DNA of 64,000 nt from Phylloscopus collybita. Taxonomy: Eukaryota; Chordata; Aves; Passeriformes; Phylloscopidae. The position numbers and the translations under genes are program-made. This document shows positions 46,804 through 59,400 of the stretch, piece by piece. The stretch spans positions 3,875,501-3,939,500 of the forward strand of contig JAJNNQ010000008.1 in the NCBI GenBank assembly GCA_027886175.1, given 5' to 3'. Position 1 is the first letter of the stretch, and each line of letters starts with the position of its first letter. The notes under the pieces are model-generated. The model did no database searches. It was given only the letters and a program-made list of their open reading frames with translations, and was not told where the DNA came from.

Positions 46804-49098
46804 ATGGATAAATGTAAGCAGCCTTATGTTAACCAGAAGACCAACCTTGAAAAGTTCAGTCCTGAAATTCTTTCTGAAATTGAGACGCTCTTTGCAAAGA
46901 AGTTTACTTACGCTAAGCCAGTGAATAATGAATGGAAGCTGCCAGATCCCAGCTATGCTTTTACATGTGATCATGTGGAATTTCACTCACTCCTGGCTCT
47001 GAAGGACTCAATGAATGAAGTGAAGAACCAGCTGAGTGATAAGAACCTCGAGGATTGGCATCGGCATACCTCATTTACCAATAAAGCAGGGAAAATAATA
47101 TCTCATGTGAAGAAATCTGTGAATGCTGAGCTCTGTACCCAGGCATGGTGCAAATTTCATGAGATCCTATGCAGTTTTTCTCTTCTCCCAGAAGAAGCTC
47201 TTCAAGATGGAGAACTGAATTCTGTCCACCTCTGTGAAGCACCTGGAGCTTTTATAGCCAGCCTTAACCACTTCTTGAAGTCCCACCATGTTCCTTGCCA
47301 CTGGAATTGGGTAGCTAATACTCTAAACCCTTATCATGAAGCCAATGACATCCTTATGATGATCATGGATGACCGTCTGATAGCAAATACGTTACCTTGG
47401 TGGTACTTTGGCCCAGATAACACTGGGGATGTGATGACATTAAGACATCTAACAGGACTTCAGAGCTTTGTGAGCAGTATGACCACAGTCCACTTGGTAA
47501 CTGCTGATGGCAGCTTTGATTGCCAGGGAAATCCAGGTGAGCAGGAAGCGCTCGTCTCACCCCTTCATTACTGTGAAGCAGTCACTGCTTTAATGATCCT
47601 GGGCACTGGAGGATCATTTGTTTTGAAGATGTTCACTCTGTTTGAGCACTGTTCTATCAACCTGCTCTTTCTGCTAAACTGCTCTTTTGAGGAGGTCCAC
47701 ATCTTTAAACCAGCCACCAGCAAAGCTGGAAACTCAGAGGTCTATGTGGTTTGTCTTCGCTATATGGGCAGGGAAAACCTTCATCTGCTTCTTCCTAAAA
47801 TGACGCAGAACTTTGGAACAGAAATTGTCAACAAAGCCCTTTTCTCCCAGCATACACTACCAGAATCATTCCTTAGAACACATGAGGAGTGTTGCATGTT
47901 CTTCCACAGGTGCCAGGTAGAGACCATCTCTGAGAATATCCGTCTTTTTGAGCACATGGAAGAAGCAGAGCAGATGAAACTGAACAAGTTAAGAGACTGT
48001 GCAGTAGAGTTCTTCATGCAGAAGTTCCACATGAAACCCATTGGCAGAAATAACTGGCTTGTCAAGAAATCCCAGGCTGGTTGCAGCATGAATGCAAAAT
48101 GGTTTGGGCAGAGAAACAAATATTTTAGTACATACAACGAAAGGAAGATGATGGAAACCCTGACATGGAATGATAAAGTGGCAAAGGGTTATTTTTATCA
48201 CTGGGCTGAGGAACATAGTTTAAATAATGCTGGGAACATGTGCATCTTGGAAGGATCATTTCCTAACCTTGAATGTAGCTTTTGGTACATTTTGGAAGGA
48301 AAAAGATTGCCAAGGGTGAAGTGTTCTCCATTTTGTGATGTTCAGGTGTTAGAAAACCTTAATGAAGCTGTGAAGGAGTTGGGTGCGGGGAGGCTAAAAA
48401 GCAGATCAATGCTGCAGCCTTGTCACTCTTGTGAAGTTCTTCCTGGGGAGCTCATACTGGCAAAAGTGTCTGATCTTTCCAGGTGCCATCAGGAAATCCT
48501 AAATGGAAGTTGTAATGACCAATTCAAGTGCCTTGTGGTGGGCTTTCCCTCCCTCTGTGACACAGAAAGCCAGCCCAATATGGAAATAAAGCCCGTGGAC
48601 TCAGCCGTGCTGCTGACTTTCAGCTTCTCCTTGCTGTACGATGGAGAACCAAAGTACCAGCAGCAGCTTTTGCAGTGCGTTCTGCATTCGTTGGCCCAGC
48701 TGGCAGCAGGAGATGCCTTGGTGTTGCCTGTGCTCTCCTGCCTGACACGCTTCACAGCTGGCCTGGTCTTCATCCTGCACTGCTGTTTCAGGAGCGTCAC
48801 CTTTGCCTGTCCCACCTCGCGGGAGCCGCTGCGGGCCGGCGCCGCTTTGCTGTGCGTTGGGTACCGGGGCGTCCCCGCGCCCGTCCTGGAGTACCTGCAG
48901 CACCTGAATGCACTGATGAGCTCCTTGCTGGACACAGACTCTCCCCAGCAGGTCCTGCAGTTCGTGCCCATGGAGATTCTCCTCCAGGGCAAGCTGTTGG
49001 AGTTTCTGTGGGATTTAAACACAGCCATTGCAAAGAGACAGCTCCACCTGATTCTGCAGGCTCAGCAGCAGCAAATGACTAGTGAAATTCCACTTTAA
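46804..49098 (+). CDS. CMTR2: Cap-specific mRNA (nucleoside-2'-O-)-methyltransferase 2
   Basis: Methylates the ribose 2'-OH of the second transcribed nucleotide (cap 2) of mRNA and small RNAs, using S-adenosylmethionine. A single uninterrupted frame of 764 codons, close to the 770 residues of human CMTR2, whose coding region also lies in one exon. The N-terminal RrmJ/FtsJ-type Rossmann domain shows the SAM-binding segment LCEAPGAF at residues 143-150. The catalytic residues Lys117 (AWCKFHE), Asp235 (VTADGSFD) and Lys275 ([10 protein letters not shown]) fall at the same numbers as the human ones. The remainder, about residues 420-764, is the second, catalytically degenerate methyltransferase-like domain needed for cap binding. 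The ATG at 46804 follows a splice acceptor and aligns with the usual start. GC content rises in the last 400 bases of the frame. The gene is transcribed away from the PNP-like gene. Identity is near certain. Confidence 0.97.
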   Translation: MDKCKQPYVNQKTNLEKFSPEILSEIETLFAKKFTYAKPVNNEWKLPDPSYAFTCDHVEFHSLLALKDSMNEVKNQLSDKNLEDWHRHTSFTNKAGKIISHVKKSVNAELCTQAWCKFHEILCSFSLLPEEALQDGELNSVHLCEAPGAFIASLNHFLKSHHVPCHWNWVANTLNPYHEANDILMMIMDDRLIANTLPWWYFGPDNTGDVMTLRHLTGLQSFVSSMTTVHLVTADGSFDCQGNPGEQEALVSPLHYCEAVTALMILGTGGSFVLKMFTLFEHCSINLLFLLNCSFEEVHIFKPATSKAGNSEVYVVCLRYMGRENLHLLLPKMTQNFGTEIVNKALFSQHTLPESFLRTHEECCMFFHRCQVETISENIRLFEHMEEAEQMKLNKLRDCAVEFFMQKFHMKPIGRNNWLVKKSQAGCSMNAKWFGQRNKYFSTYNERKMMETLTWNDKVAKGYFYHWAEEHSLNNAGNMCILEGSFPNLECSFWYILEGKRLPRVKCSPFCDVQVLENLNEAVKELGAGRLKSRSMLQPCHSCEVLPGELILAKVSDLSRCHQEILNGSCNDQFKCLVVGFPSLCDTESQPNMEIKPVDSAVLLTFSFSLLYDGEPKYQQQLLQCVLHSLAQLAAGDALVLPVLSCLTRFTAGLVFILHCCFRSVTFACPTSREPLRAGAALLCVGYRGVPAPVLEYLQHLNALMSSLLDTDSPQQVLQFVPMEILLQGKLLEFLWDLNTAIAKRQLHLILQAQQQQMTSEIPL

Positions 49099-50385
49099 AA
49101 CTCACTGCGTGAGTTGCTGCTGCTAGACCTTGTTTCACAGGCAGGCAGAAGGTGTTAAAACATTGCTAATGTGAAGGTAACATTAATGCAAAACTAGTGT
49201 GACATTGACAGTGCTGGGAGGATGTTTTGAATCAATCCTATTTGCACCATATTTTCTATGTAGGAAATAAGAGAAAGAAAACCAGGCCTTGATTTCTGGC
49301 CAGAGCTGTGTGTTTTAGGGTGCAGAATAACGTGGAGTCCTTGATTCAGTGGAAGCAAGGGCTGACAAGTGAGCATAAGCCTCAGAGCCTCCTGCTACCA
49401 TCCTTAAAAACTGTCTCTTGACATCCCTTAATTTACAGTTGGTGTCATTCTTAATGATGATGTGGGGGAAATCCTGAATAACTTGCCTTACCATTTTGGA
49501 TGGTAGGAAATGGTGGTGGTTATGGGTACATGTTCCCATTTACCATTCTTAAACAGGAGCCTCTGAATTTTCACCTTGTAGCCTTTGAATATCAGCCTCT
49601 TCTTTAGCACTTCAGTGAGTGAGGACTGAGATGAAAATTTCCTTGCCAAAGCCTGATAATGGTTTCTCCATCTCATTCTTGCAGCTGTTTTGTGAATGCC
49701 ATGCTGATATCTTGAGTTGCAGTTCTTTGTGCGCTTCAGTCACTTGACAGAAGGATCAAATGGAGCTGTTTATGCCAGAGAAGTGCTCAGCCTCTGGCTG
49801 TTCATTGCTTACTCTTCAGGCAATAATTTGGATTGCCATCAAGCCCTCTCTTGTGACTTCTTATGGGTCCAAAACTGAGCTCAATTCTCAAGAATGAAAT
49901 TTGCTAAAAGAATTAGCCAGTGGCTGTGGATGCTTAGGCTTGTAACAAGGCTTTCTTTAGGAGACATTTAAATGCAGCAAACACCAGCCACGAGAGGATC
50001 ATATAAAATGCAGTTGCTGGGATCTGCCAGCTTTTCTGTGCTAAAATCCTTAAAACAATGGCTCTGAGGTGTTACCACCTGAACAAACAGTTCACCAGTT
50101 GTGTGCTGCCTTTCTTGTGCATACAAGTGTGTTCATGTTTGTGTGGGAACCCTCAGGGCTGTACAGCCATGAAGCTTTTGTGTTGTAAGTAATCAGTGTG
50201 TGCTTTTGGTGTGAAGGATGCACATATTTTTTGAAGTAGAAGAAAAGATGTTGATTTACACCCCTGTTGTATATTTTCATTTTATTGACAAATATTGAAA
50301 ATGTTAAAAGACCTTCTATTAAAAAAAAAAGGAAAACAAATGTTGTTTGGAGAAAATAAAGCCTTTTATTTTAGGTTTTCAGTGT
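49099..50385 (+). other. CMTR2: CMTR2 3' UTR
   Basis: About 1.28 kb of AT-rich sequence from the stop codon to the inferred cleavage site. No other gene is seen in it; open frames on the minus strand (for example 49488-49676) are unremarkable. Confidence 0.65.
50318..50360 (+). terminator. CMTR2: CMTR2 poly(A) signals
   Basis: ATTAAA at 50318-50323 and canonical AATAAA at 50355-50360, the latter followed by a U/GU-rich stretch (ttttattttaggttttcagt). Another AATAAA lies at 50421-50426. The 50355 signal is the best candidate. Confidence 0.7.
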
Positions 50386-50429
50386 TGCTGTTTACATGTT
50401 TCTTTACCAAACATGGAAGTAATAAATGA

Positions 50430-53400
50430 AATACAGTAGGGGAGGTTGGGAAGGTTTAATTTTTTAATTTTTTTTTTTAGCCAGGCTTTTTTTATCTTCC
50501 CATTTGGATCCATCCTTCATGAGTGACGGGTACAGTTATCTTCATTTCTCTCTAACTGTAACTGGAGTTTACCAGCTTAGGGAGGCTCCACTTGCAGATG
50601 TAGTCAAAGCAGTGGAGGAGGCCTGCACACAGTTGCCTTGGCTTTGTCACTGAGCCTTACAGTCCATGCCCCTCTCTGTGGTTGCTGTAGCTCTTAGCAG
50701 CAACGATTTTGTCTTAAGGATCTTCAGTTTCTCTTGGCTATGACAACTGCTCTGGTAGGACAAGGTTGTTATACACTGTATTATTTATTCTTATCCAAAT
50801 GTTCTCATCCTAATTGTTTGCCTTCACTGAGTGGTGTGAGTTAGAAAAAGCTGTGTGCCTTATTCCTCAGGGCTGGCTCTGCTGCACTGCCAGGGGTTCC
50901 AGGTGATTGTCTTTAGGTTGGCTATCCAGTTTGTCTGGAGACTTGCTAACTCATTTTGATTGCAATTATTAATGCTAATGGTTGCAATTATTAATGCCAA
51001 TTATTAATGCTATTTTTTCCCATTGCCTTTCTCCTTGGAAGTAAGCATCAAATGAGAGAGCTGGGAGATCATTCTGTGTCCTAGAGGTGTAAGATGACAC
51101 AGGAAATGAATCCTGTTCTGATACTTTCATTTCCTTACAGCTAGTTGGTGTTTTTTGGAGGAAATCTTTATGCAGAAGGAGTTGAATGGATGCTGAACTG
51201 CATGACAGTGATGCCTCTCTTGGTTTTAGTGAGGCTTATGACTTGGCTGTTAATGTCAAAATGTTCTTCAGGGATGTGAGGACTTTGCAAGCCTCCTTCA
51301 AACAGGAGACTGGGTTGGAAGCACTTGTTATGGCACTTGTCAGGTTGATTTTGGTAGAAATACTGTTTAATGGGTTTATGGTTTTACTGAATTACAGGGA
51401 AATGAAAATGCTCAGAATTGTATTGAAGCTTATAAAAAGTTTTATGAAATATTTGCATTCCCAATATAACAATATAAAAACAGTGCCTAAAGACATGAAA
51501 TGGCAGATTGGAAAGTAAAGGGAAAATATGGATGTCTTCATTTTGCTGCTGCAGACCTTAAAAGATACATATGCAACTTCTTCAGTCCTTAAAGTCAATT
51601 TATACACTACATTATTTATTATTTCAATTACGCATCTTATTTGAATTTTGATACATCTTAATATACTAGTATGCCTGGCAGTTTTTGAGTTTATATAGTT
51701 GGTGTTGAAAGCAAAGACAAAGCACTGAGCCCAAAGCAAATTAGCTTTCTCCCTGGCTGAACAGCTATTTAACAAATGTCCTTTTTCTGTCTTGTGTCAG
51801 GTCCTCTGTGTCCCCCATGGAGACTGGGGAGATGAAATTTTACCTGTAATACAATTTGCAGTAGAGCACCACAGTAAATGGCTCCTTTTATTAAAACAAT
51901 AATATGAAATTGTATATTAAAATAATATTTTTTCCTCTGTAGGAAACTTGAACAGATTTATTGAAGTGTATCTTCGTAGTGCTTTACTCTAAATGGGGGT
52001 GACTCGCTTGTTAAAGAATTGATTTATCTAAATTGGGGGATAGCAGGGATAAGTGCCTGTCACTTGCTGGTGAATTGATTTGTTTAGATTGGGGGATAGC
52101 AGGGTGAAAGTGAATCAATATTCAAAACTTATTTGTTGCTGAAGCCAGAGATCATTATCTGGGTATCAGAGATGAATGAGCAAATGCTGCCTGATACAAA
52201 TGAAAGCTCCTGCCGAGGCAGCCCCAGGTCCTCAGCTGTCAGGTACCTGTGCCTCAAAACAATGACCCTGTAGCCAGTGGGTAATGAAACCTCAATTATG
52301 ACTAAGGAATAAAGGGACTGTGGTGAGGTGCCTTAATTTAAGTCTCTAGAGGGTTAAGGTGATTAAATACTTGCTTTATAATCAGTTGACTGCCCCAGGT
52401 TGGTGACAGAGCACAGCTCAACAGCATTGAGTTGAAAGGTAATGAAATCTGTCTTGGGGTCACAATTAAACTTAATTCCAAGGTGGCTGCTGAATAGCTG
52501 CACATCCTCACAAAAAATGGTGTGCTCTGACAGATGAGTGTTTAGCTGAGGAGTGTGGGGTCATCAGAATTGTGTGAGCCCTCTGAGCAGCTCCCTGCCT
52601 ACACAGGGAAGCAGCTTCCTTGCTCCCTGCTGCAGCAGTGCTGATGGTACCCAGCCATGCAGCTGCAGCAAACCATGCTACCAGCTGTGCAGGCAGCAGA
52701 TCGAGCCCTGCATAGAGCAGATCAGTAGCACAGGATGTGTTTGGCATTAGTGCACCTGGGGCTGGGATGGCTGTAGGATTCCTGCCTGGTGGGAATGGTG
52801 GTATTTGGCAGCAGAAGCTTGTCACACCTGAAAACCACACAGCAGATCTCTGAACTGGCATTGAGTGTTAGCACAAACTGGAAGGGACCTGGATCCAGCC
52901 AATGTATTGGGAATTAAAGGAAAGCTAGTTGAAAAATTTACTTTTACTCTTTGGGAGCACTGGAGAGGTTGGTCCACACCTAGGGTGAGCTTGCACTTTT
53001 TGTGGAAACACCAGAGGAGGCTGGTGTTTAATAATTGTCAGCACTATAGTCTTAACTATAAATCACAAAGTAATTGATTTCAGGGTGTTAACGAAATTTA
53101 GATTTATGGAAAAGTTCAGTTATGCTGAAGATGCACAGTTAATAGCACTGGCACTAAATAAAACCCAAATTAACTTTGTTTCCATTATGAAACAGGGTAG
53201 TATTAGCCCATAAATTTATATTCATATAAGTGCTTTGGCTCTTAATTATGTGACTAGCTTAGTGAAAGTTCTGTGCTTGAAAACTGTTTTCAGACTTGGA
53301 AACCTGTTCAAAGCTCTGGATATTGTCCAACTTTCAATTCCCAGCAGTATCACTGCTCTGTGTGCCAAAACTCAAGACCAGACTTCGACTGGATTTGCTT

Positions 53401-56400
53401 AAACTTTTTGGAGGGAAGAGTTTGAGTAAGAAACTGGATTAAACTCAGATGTAAATTCACTCTGACTAGTTCCTCACTAGATTACAGAGGGGACAGGCGG
53501 GACAGCCACTGCTCCTTAGGCTAGGTGCTGTGACAGTGGGGTTTACCAAAAGGGTGCTAGAACAGAAGTTACAAATGTAAATTGTATACATTTACAAATG
53601 TACAATTGTAAATTAGACAAATTCTGAGTCCTCTCATGCGAATCTGATGACAAACTGTGCTTGGTGAGTGTAACAGGCCCCAGAGCTGGTTTGGGGCTGA
53701 GCACGTGCAGCAGCTGAGAAGACCTATTTGTGTTTCAGTAACTGACCTTACTCATCACATCACTCTCTGCAGTTTTGAAGTGACCCCTGAAGGAAACAGT
53801 GACAGCAGCAGTCTCAGGAGCATGAGTGGAAGTAATGAAGCAGTAATTAGCAATTAATAAAGTGTGGTGAAACTTTTAACTGCTGTGCTGGCCTAGAGGT
53901 CTGGTGCTAGAGTGGAATAGTCCCTTGGAAATCTACAACTCGGAAGCTTAATTATCATAATTTCCTTTAGATGCCATCTGCTCTTGGAGCCAGCTTGTAT
54001 ATTTACTTTTTCCCTTGAAGGTAGACGGGTTTTAAGGACTCCAATTTTGTGACTTTTCACAGCAGAGTTTAAATTGAAGCTGGGATCAGGATATGGGGAA
54101 TGAGATGGCCCCTGTGTCCTACAGAGACTGTGAGGGCAAGGTTCCATTGGAATAGCCAGCAGAGTGTCAGAAAAGTGTTGGAAAAACATGGACAGAACCT
54201 TCTTGGTAGTTGGCAGAGGGTTGTTATCTTTTCCAGGGCAAGCATAAATTGAAATTGTGCTGTCTCTGTGCTCTTCTCTTCCCCTTCCCACCTGAAGCCC
54301 TTCTGAGCCGTGTCTGGAAGATGCCGCCTTTCAGAGAGTGTGATAATGAAAGGCAAGGATTGCTAAGGAGCCCTCTGGACCTGGGTTACTGACAACAGGC
54401 AAACCCAGGTGAGGCCAGTAACACTCTCTGAGGAAGAAGGACACCTGTGGCTGTGGGGATCACTGTGGGGAAGCTTTTTGTTCCTCAGAGCTGTTGCACT
54501 GCGTTGCTTTAGCAGGCATGTGCTGGGTTATGCCTTACTATGCTCTGGAAGGTCAGCTAAGGCCAGAAGCTAAACTACATCACCACTCCTTGCTCTGCTA
54601 AAGATGAGCCTGAAAAATGATTAGATCATGAAAACATACAGCCAAACACCACCAGCCTTCCCCTCATTGCCCACTGTGTTAATCATTCATGGCAGGAGCT
54701 AAGAGCAAGTCAGGAGAGTCAGGTTAGGCTGAAATACCTATTGGTTTTCAGCTATAGGAATGCCCAATGGACTTGAACAGAGCAAAACACTTTTCAAGCA
54801 GCAAAGGTGCAAAAATGGGACATGGGAATTTTGGAATATGTCAGTGCAATTTTAGATATCACTCGTTTGCACTGAAGGCTTGTAATAATGATTCTATTTT
54901 GTCTTGAGTAAATCAGTTTTAATTAATAGAGCAGATGTACCAACAATGCATCTGGAAATGAAATGGAGGAAAAAAGAAAAGAGGCAGCTGGTGCTAGTGG
55001 ATGTAAATATTTGCTATTTGGGAAGTGAAGCTCTGCAGAAACTGCAGGCTCCATTTCAAATTCAGAAGCCTGTTTCTTATGCCTGTGGAGATATATGGAG
55101 CAGAAAAAATTGACTAAACCATAATGCTGCTTTATTTGAATCTAGTGCATGTGATGTAAGTAGCCCAAATTTTTGGAATAGGGCCAACACATGAAGTCTT
55201 GGTTCCTGCTGAAATATTAAGACTTTGTTGATGCAAGGTGCATTAATTCCAGAGGAGCTGTCTCTGTATGAAGGAGCCTTCCCAGGCCTCTGCAGCAGAC
55301 TCTTGGCTTATGAGCGTGGACAAATGAAAATGCTAATGTTTGAGCCTTACTAGAGCAGAGCAAGGTGCAGTGATGTTACTGAAATAGGGCCTGACTGGCA
55401 AACCAAGTGTAAGAGGTCCATATATCTGAAAGCTGCTGCTAGGGAGGTGTGACAGATGTGTGGATGGACTCTGAGCCTTACCTGAAGCTGAGGGTTGAAA
55501 CAAAAGCAAGGCATAAATTAGGGCTGTGCAGGTTTTGATGGAACTCTCCACAGTTCTGCTGTGTTATTTTTGTGCACTGTTAACTGCAGAGGTCTTTTAA
55601 ATCTTCCTCACTTTCTTTCAGTGTTAAACTTTTTGTGAAATCCCAGGCTATTTGTGCTAGAATAGAAGAGCTTTTTGATCTCTTTTGTGTGTTTTTTTGT
55701 TGGTGCCTGCAACTGCTAAGAAGAATTTGAAAACACAAGCCTGAAAGCTCCAAGTACCCCAGCAAACATAGGATGTAACATGCAAAACAAACCCACTTTT
55801 AAAGCAAGTCATGACTGGCAAGTGGTGATGTCCAACCTGGAACTGGCAGTGTGGGAGAAGGAAGACAGTAAGGGGTGACCTAGAGCAGGTATTTCGTGCT
55901 TAGTGAACCAGAGAGTGATGGGGGGGGGGAAGGATTCCTCAAGATAGTTTAAGTGGTAGTGCACATATTGTTAATGGTTATTGCAAGCTCCCTGAGGATG
56001 ACAGACTTCCTTGCTCTGCGACTTACTTCTGGAATAGGATGCTTGCACCCAACCTTCTATGTACATGTTCTGGTTTAGGGTTTTGTGCCTCCATGCTGGG
56101 AATGCCCCACAGCAGAGGGAACACCTCAAAATGGCAGCACAGACCAGAGCTGAGCTGGATCTGGATCAAAGTGAAGCTCCTCTGTCCTTAAGACTTAGGT
56201 AAGAAAGTTTGCAGGTGTAAGTAATGCTGCTGCTGCTGAGGGGATTGGGTTTTTCAGGCCTGGGAGCAGATTATAGCCCTGTCTATACTGAGTTTGCATT
56301 GTGGAAGCTTGTGTACAGTAACACCTCACTGTCTGTCCCTTCTGTTTCAGAGCTCTGCTGTCAGCTATTTAATACCCTGCTCTGGTTACTGCTGTCATTG

Positions 56401-59400
56401 TCCTGCTATCCTTCATCCTTAATTGTCCTTGGCGAGCAGCAGGCATTGGGAAGGTGGTGATGAAAATGTAATGGATTGGAAGAGGCAGCAGGACCACTGG
56501 CTGTGAGAGATTTGTATGGTGTTCAGTCTCACAGGTGAAGCATCCTTTCAGAAGGATGATATGTTTGAAGATGGGTCAGACAAGATCACCAGGACATGAT
56601 GAAGTTTAATTTTGCATTATAAAGGGATTTTCCACTCAACTTTAGACTAATAAGCAGTTCTTGATACTTTAAAAGCAGAATCTCCTTTAGTACTTTTGTT
56701 ATTCCCAAGTATTGAATTGGCAGCTGACAACACCACTGGTCTATCCATCTTCCATGCCACGTCTGCTGTCTCTGTGGTCTTGGGTTGTGAGCATTTCTGG
56801 AATGCCTGCAACACATTCCTCTGCCCATGGCTTCTTCTGGGAAAGATTGAGTTGTGGTCAGTCACAGTCCCAGGATCATATCCTCCTCAGGTAATGGGGT
56901 GCCTGAAACCATAATTTGACTGTTTGGGGAATTATTTCAGAACCAGAATTTAGGGCTGAGTCATCAAATGAAGAGAGAAGAATTCAGAGCACCCAGCTAC
57001 AAGCCTGTAGATCCTGGTTGTGTGTGTATTCAAATGCATGGCTCTATCTCCCCAGGCTGCAGAAGTTATTGTGTGGAATAATTCTCTGTTTTTTGAGGAT
57101 TTCTGGGAACTAAATGGAAGAGGTGTTATGTTCTATCTGACTTATTTTATTCCCTCTCTAGAGCCAGGGTGGCTTTGACTGTGTCCTTAGGGTGTCCCTT
57201 TCAAGTCCTGGCCTTCTGGGACTTGAAGGGCAATGAAAAATTTGCCCTCAGACCCAGTGGACTGTGTGGGGGCTCTGGCAGGTGAGATGAGGCTGTGCCT
57301 AGAGAAGGGATTTTTCTAAATGCACGGCTACCTGAGCTCCAGCTTCCAGGAGCACTGTAAATTGTGCAGGGCCTGAGCTGTGCCTTAGCTGACTCTAAAG
57401 TGTCAGGTAAACCTGTTGTCTGATGTTTAAATGCTGGGGTAACCTTGCTCTGTAGGGGAAATGGGAAACTTTGGAGGCAATGCTGTGACACGGGAGTCCT
57501 GTAAAGCAAGAAGGAGTGATTTGTCAAATGACACTGTCACCTTTGATGTGGTGAAGGGAACCAGCACAGGGCACCATGTCCTAGGTGGCTTGCTTGATGT
57601 TTTGTTAAGGATTTGAGCTGCCCATTTCCCACTGAGCTTTGGGATGCAGATGTCAAAACTGGCTCTATTTAGATGGAACTCTGCTTCAGAGCTGCACTTC
57701 AAAAGCTGGTGGAGAATGTGCCAGCAGGGGGGACTGTAATTGCCATATATTTTGCCCATAATGATATGGGGGAAAGAACAGGGGCAGCTGTAACGAATAA
57801 ATGAGATGTTACATCTGATGACTCCCAAGTGTTCTTTTTCCTGGGTGTTAGGTCTGCTGTGGAAGGCAGGAGGGGGGAGTGGAATCCTGTGTCTCCTCAG
57901 CTGTGTGGATGCCCCCCTTTTTAAAAATCCTGACTTAAAAATGGAATGCTTGTTAAAAAGCAGGAATCAACAAGGGAGACCTGGGCCAAGCTCTTTGCTA
58001 GCAGAGCTGTGCTGAACTCTCTGCCCTTGCACCAGAAGATAATTTGCTTCCCAGTGGTGGAAGGCTGAGCAAATGCCCCCCACAGAAGAGAAACAACTTG
58101 CTCAGTCAGGTTTCCTCTGCCCTTTTCCTTTTTACTTAAGAAAAGAGAGTCAACCCTGATGAAGATGGGATCATTGGCACAAAGTCATGGAGATATTTTC
58201 AAAACCTTACCTTTATGAAACTAAAGCAGAAAGGAAAGTTAGGGTGATCTTTCAATTTAGCTTCCTCTGTGGCTCTGACAAGCCACGAACAATTGTCCAT
58301 CCTACCATACATGACTGTGAGCAGGACAGCCCACTCTGATGCCTGTCAAAGTGAACCTGTCAGATCAGGACAGAGCTTCTCTTTCCCAGCTAGAGAAGAA
58401 ATGGTGTCCAATCCTTAACCCTCCTGCAGAGCTGTGGCAATCACCCTCAGGAAAAGAGTGGTCTTGGTTTGCATCTGGGCAGCAGAATGGGATATTTACC
58501 TTGTGACACAGTGGTACCTCTAGGGCAAAGCAAAAGACTATTTCTGATGAATGTTAATTTTCACTCTGATTTTATCCTGTCTGAACAGTTTTGTTGAATC
58601 CTGACTGTTCTCCCCAGCTGTCCATCACTGACTCTCACGCTTTGATGGCTCTTGTCACGAATAGCATGGTAAAAAGATCTTAGTTATTTTCTCTTTCCTT
58701 TCTTCTCCTTTGAGAAGTCTCATTTTCTTTCTGCAGCTGTCCTGACTCCCTTCCTCTTATCATTACTGGGTAGCAATGTGGCAATTAGAGCTGGCCACCC
58801 CCAGGAGGAGGTGTGCTCCACTGGCTTTGAAAGACTTTGCAGCGCTGTCCTTTGTGCTCTTCTCCAAAGCTTTTCTCTTCTCCCTGTGAAATGGATTTTA
58901 ATGTTATGCCATTCCTTGTATAGTAACATCTGTAAAGATACAAAAATGTCTGGGACCTGGATTGGTTTTGTGAAGCCTTGATTCTTTTCATCTTCCTTGG
59001 AAGGTATATTCCTCCCCATCTCTCTCTGTCTCTCTCCCCCCACCCCCTCCTTCTTTCCCTTCAAAGGATATCTTAGAGGAGATGTAAAGGCATCTCCTGC
59101 TTAAATATTGACGTGCCAAGCAAGGGCAGAGAAAGCACCAGGTGTCCCTTTCTTGGAGCACCAGCCTCTATAGTTCTGGAGCCAGATGGGGGCATTTCTG
59201 AAGGGATGGTGTGACATTCAGATCCCAGTGCTCCTCGCTTTGTCAGTCTCTTTCACACCTGCTTTTCTTCCCCAGGCTTTGCCTCATCCTCTGCTCAGCT
59301 CTGTGGCTGTTGTGGGAATCAAGCTGGTCAGAGACAGCAGGACTTGAACTAATAAGGAAGGAAGATTCTGTGGTCTGTCTGATCTTGCTGAAGGTGCTTT

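Noticed and set aside
51186..51518. 110-codon plus-strand frame downstream of CMTR2
   Set aside because: No domain, no promoter, no clear splice sites and no recognised relative. It may come from an old, unrecognisable repeat.
53570..53625. AT-rich inverted repeat (tacaaatgtaaattgtatac and following)
   Set aside because: Short and imperfect; chance pairing in AT-rich DNA explains it.
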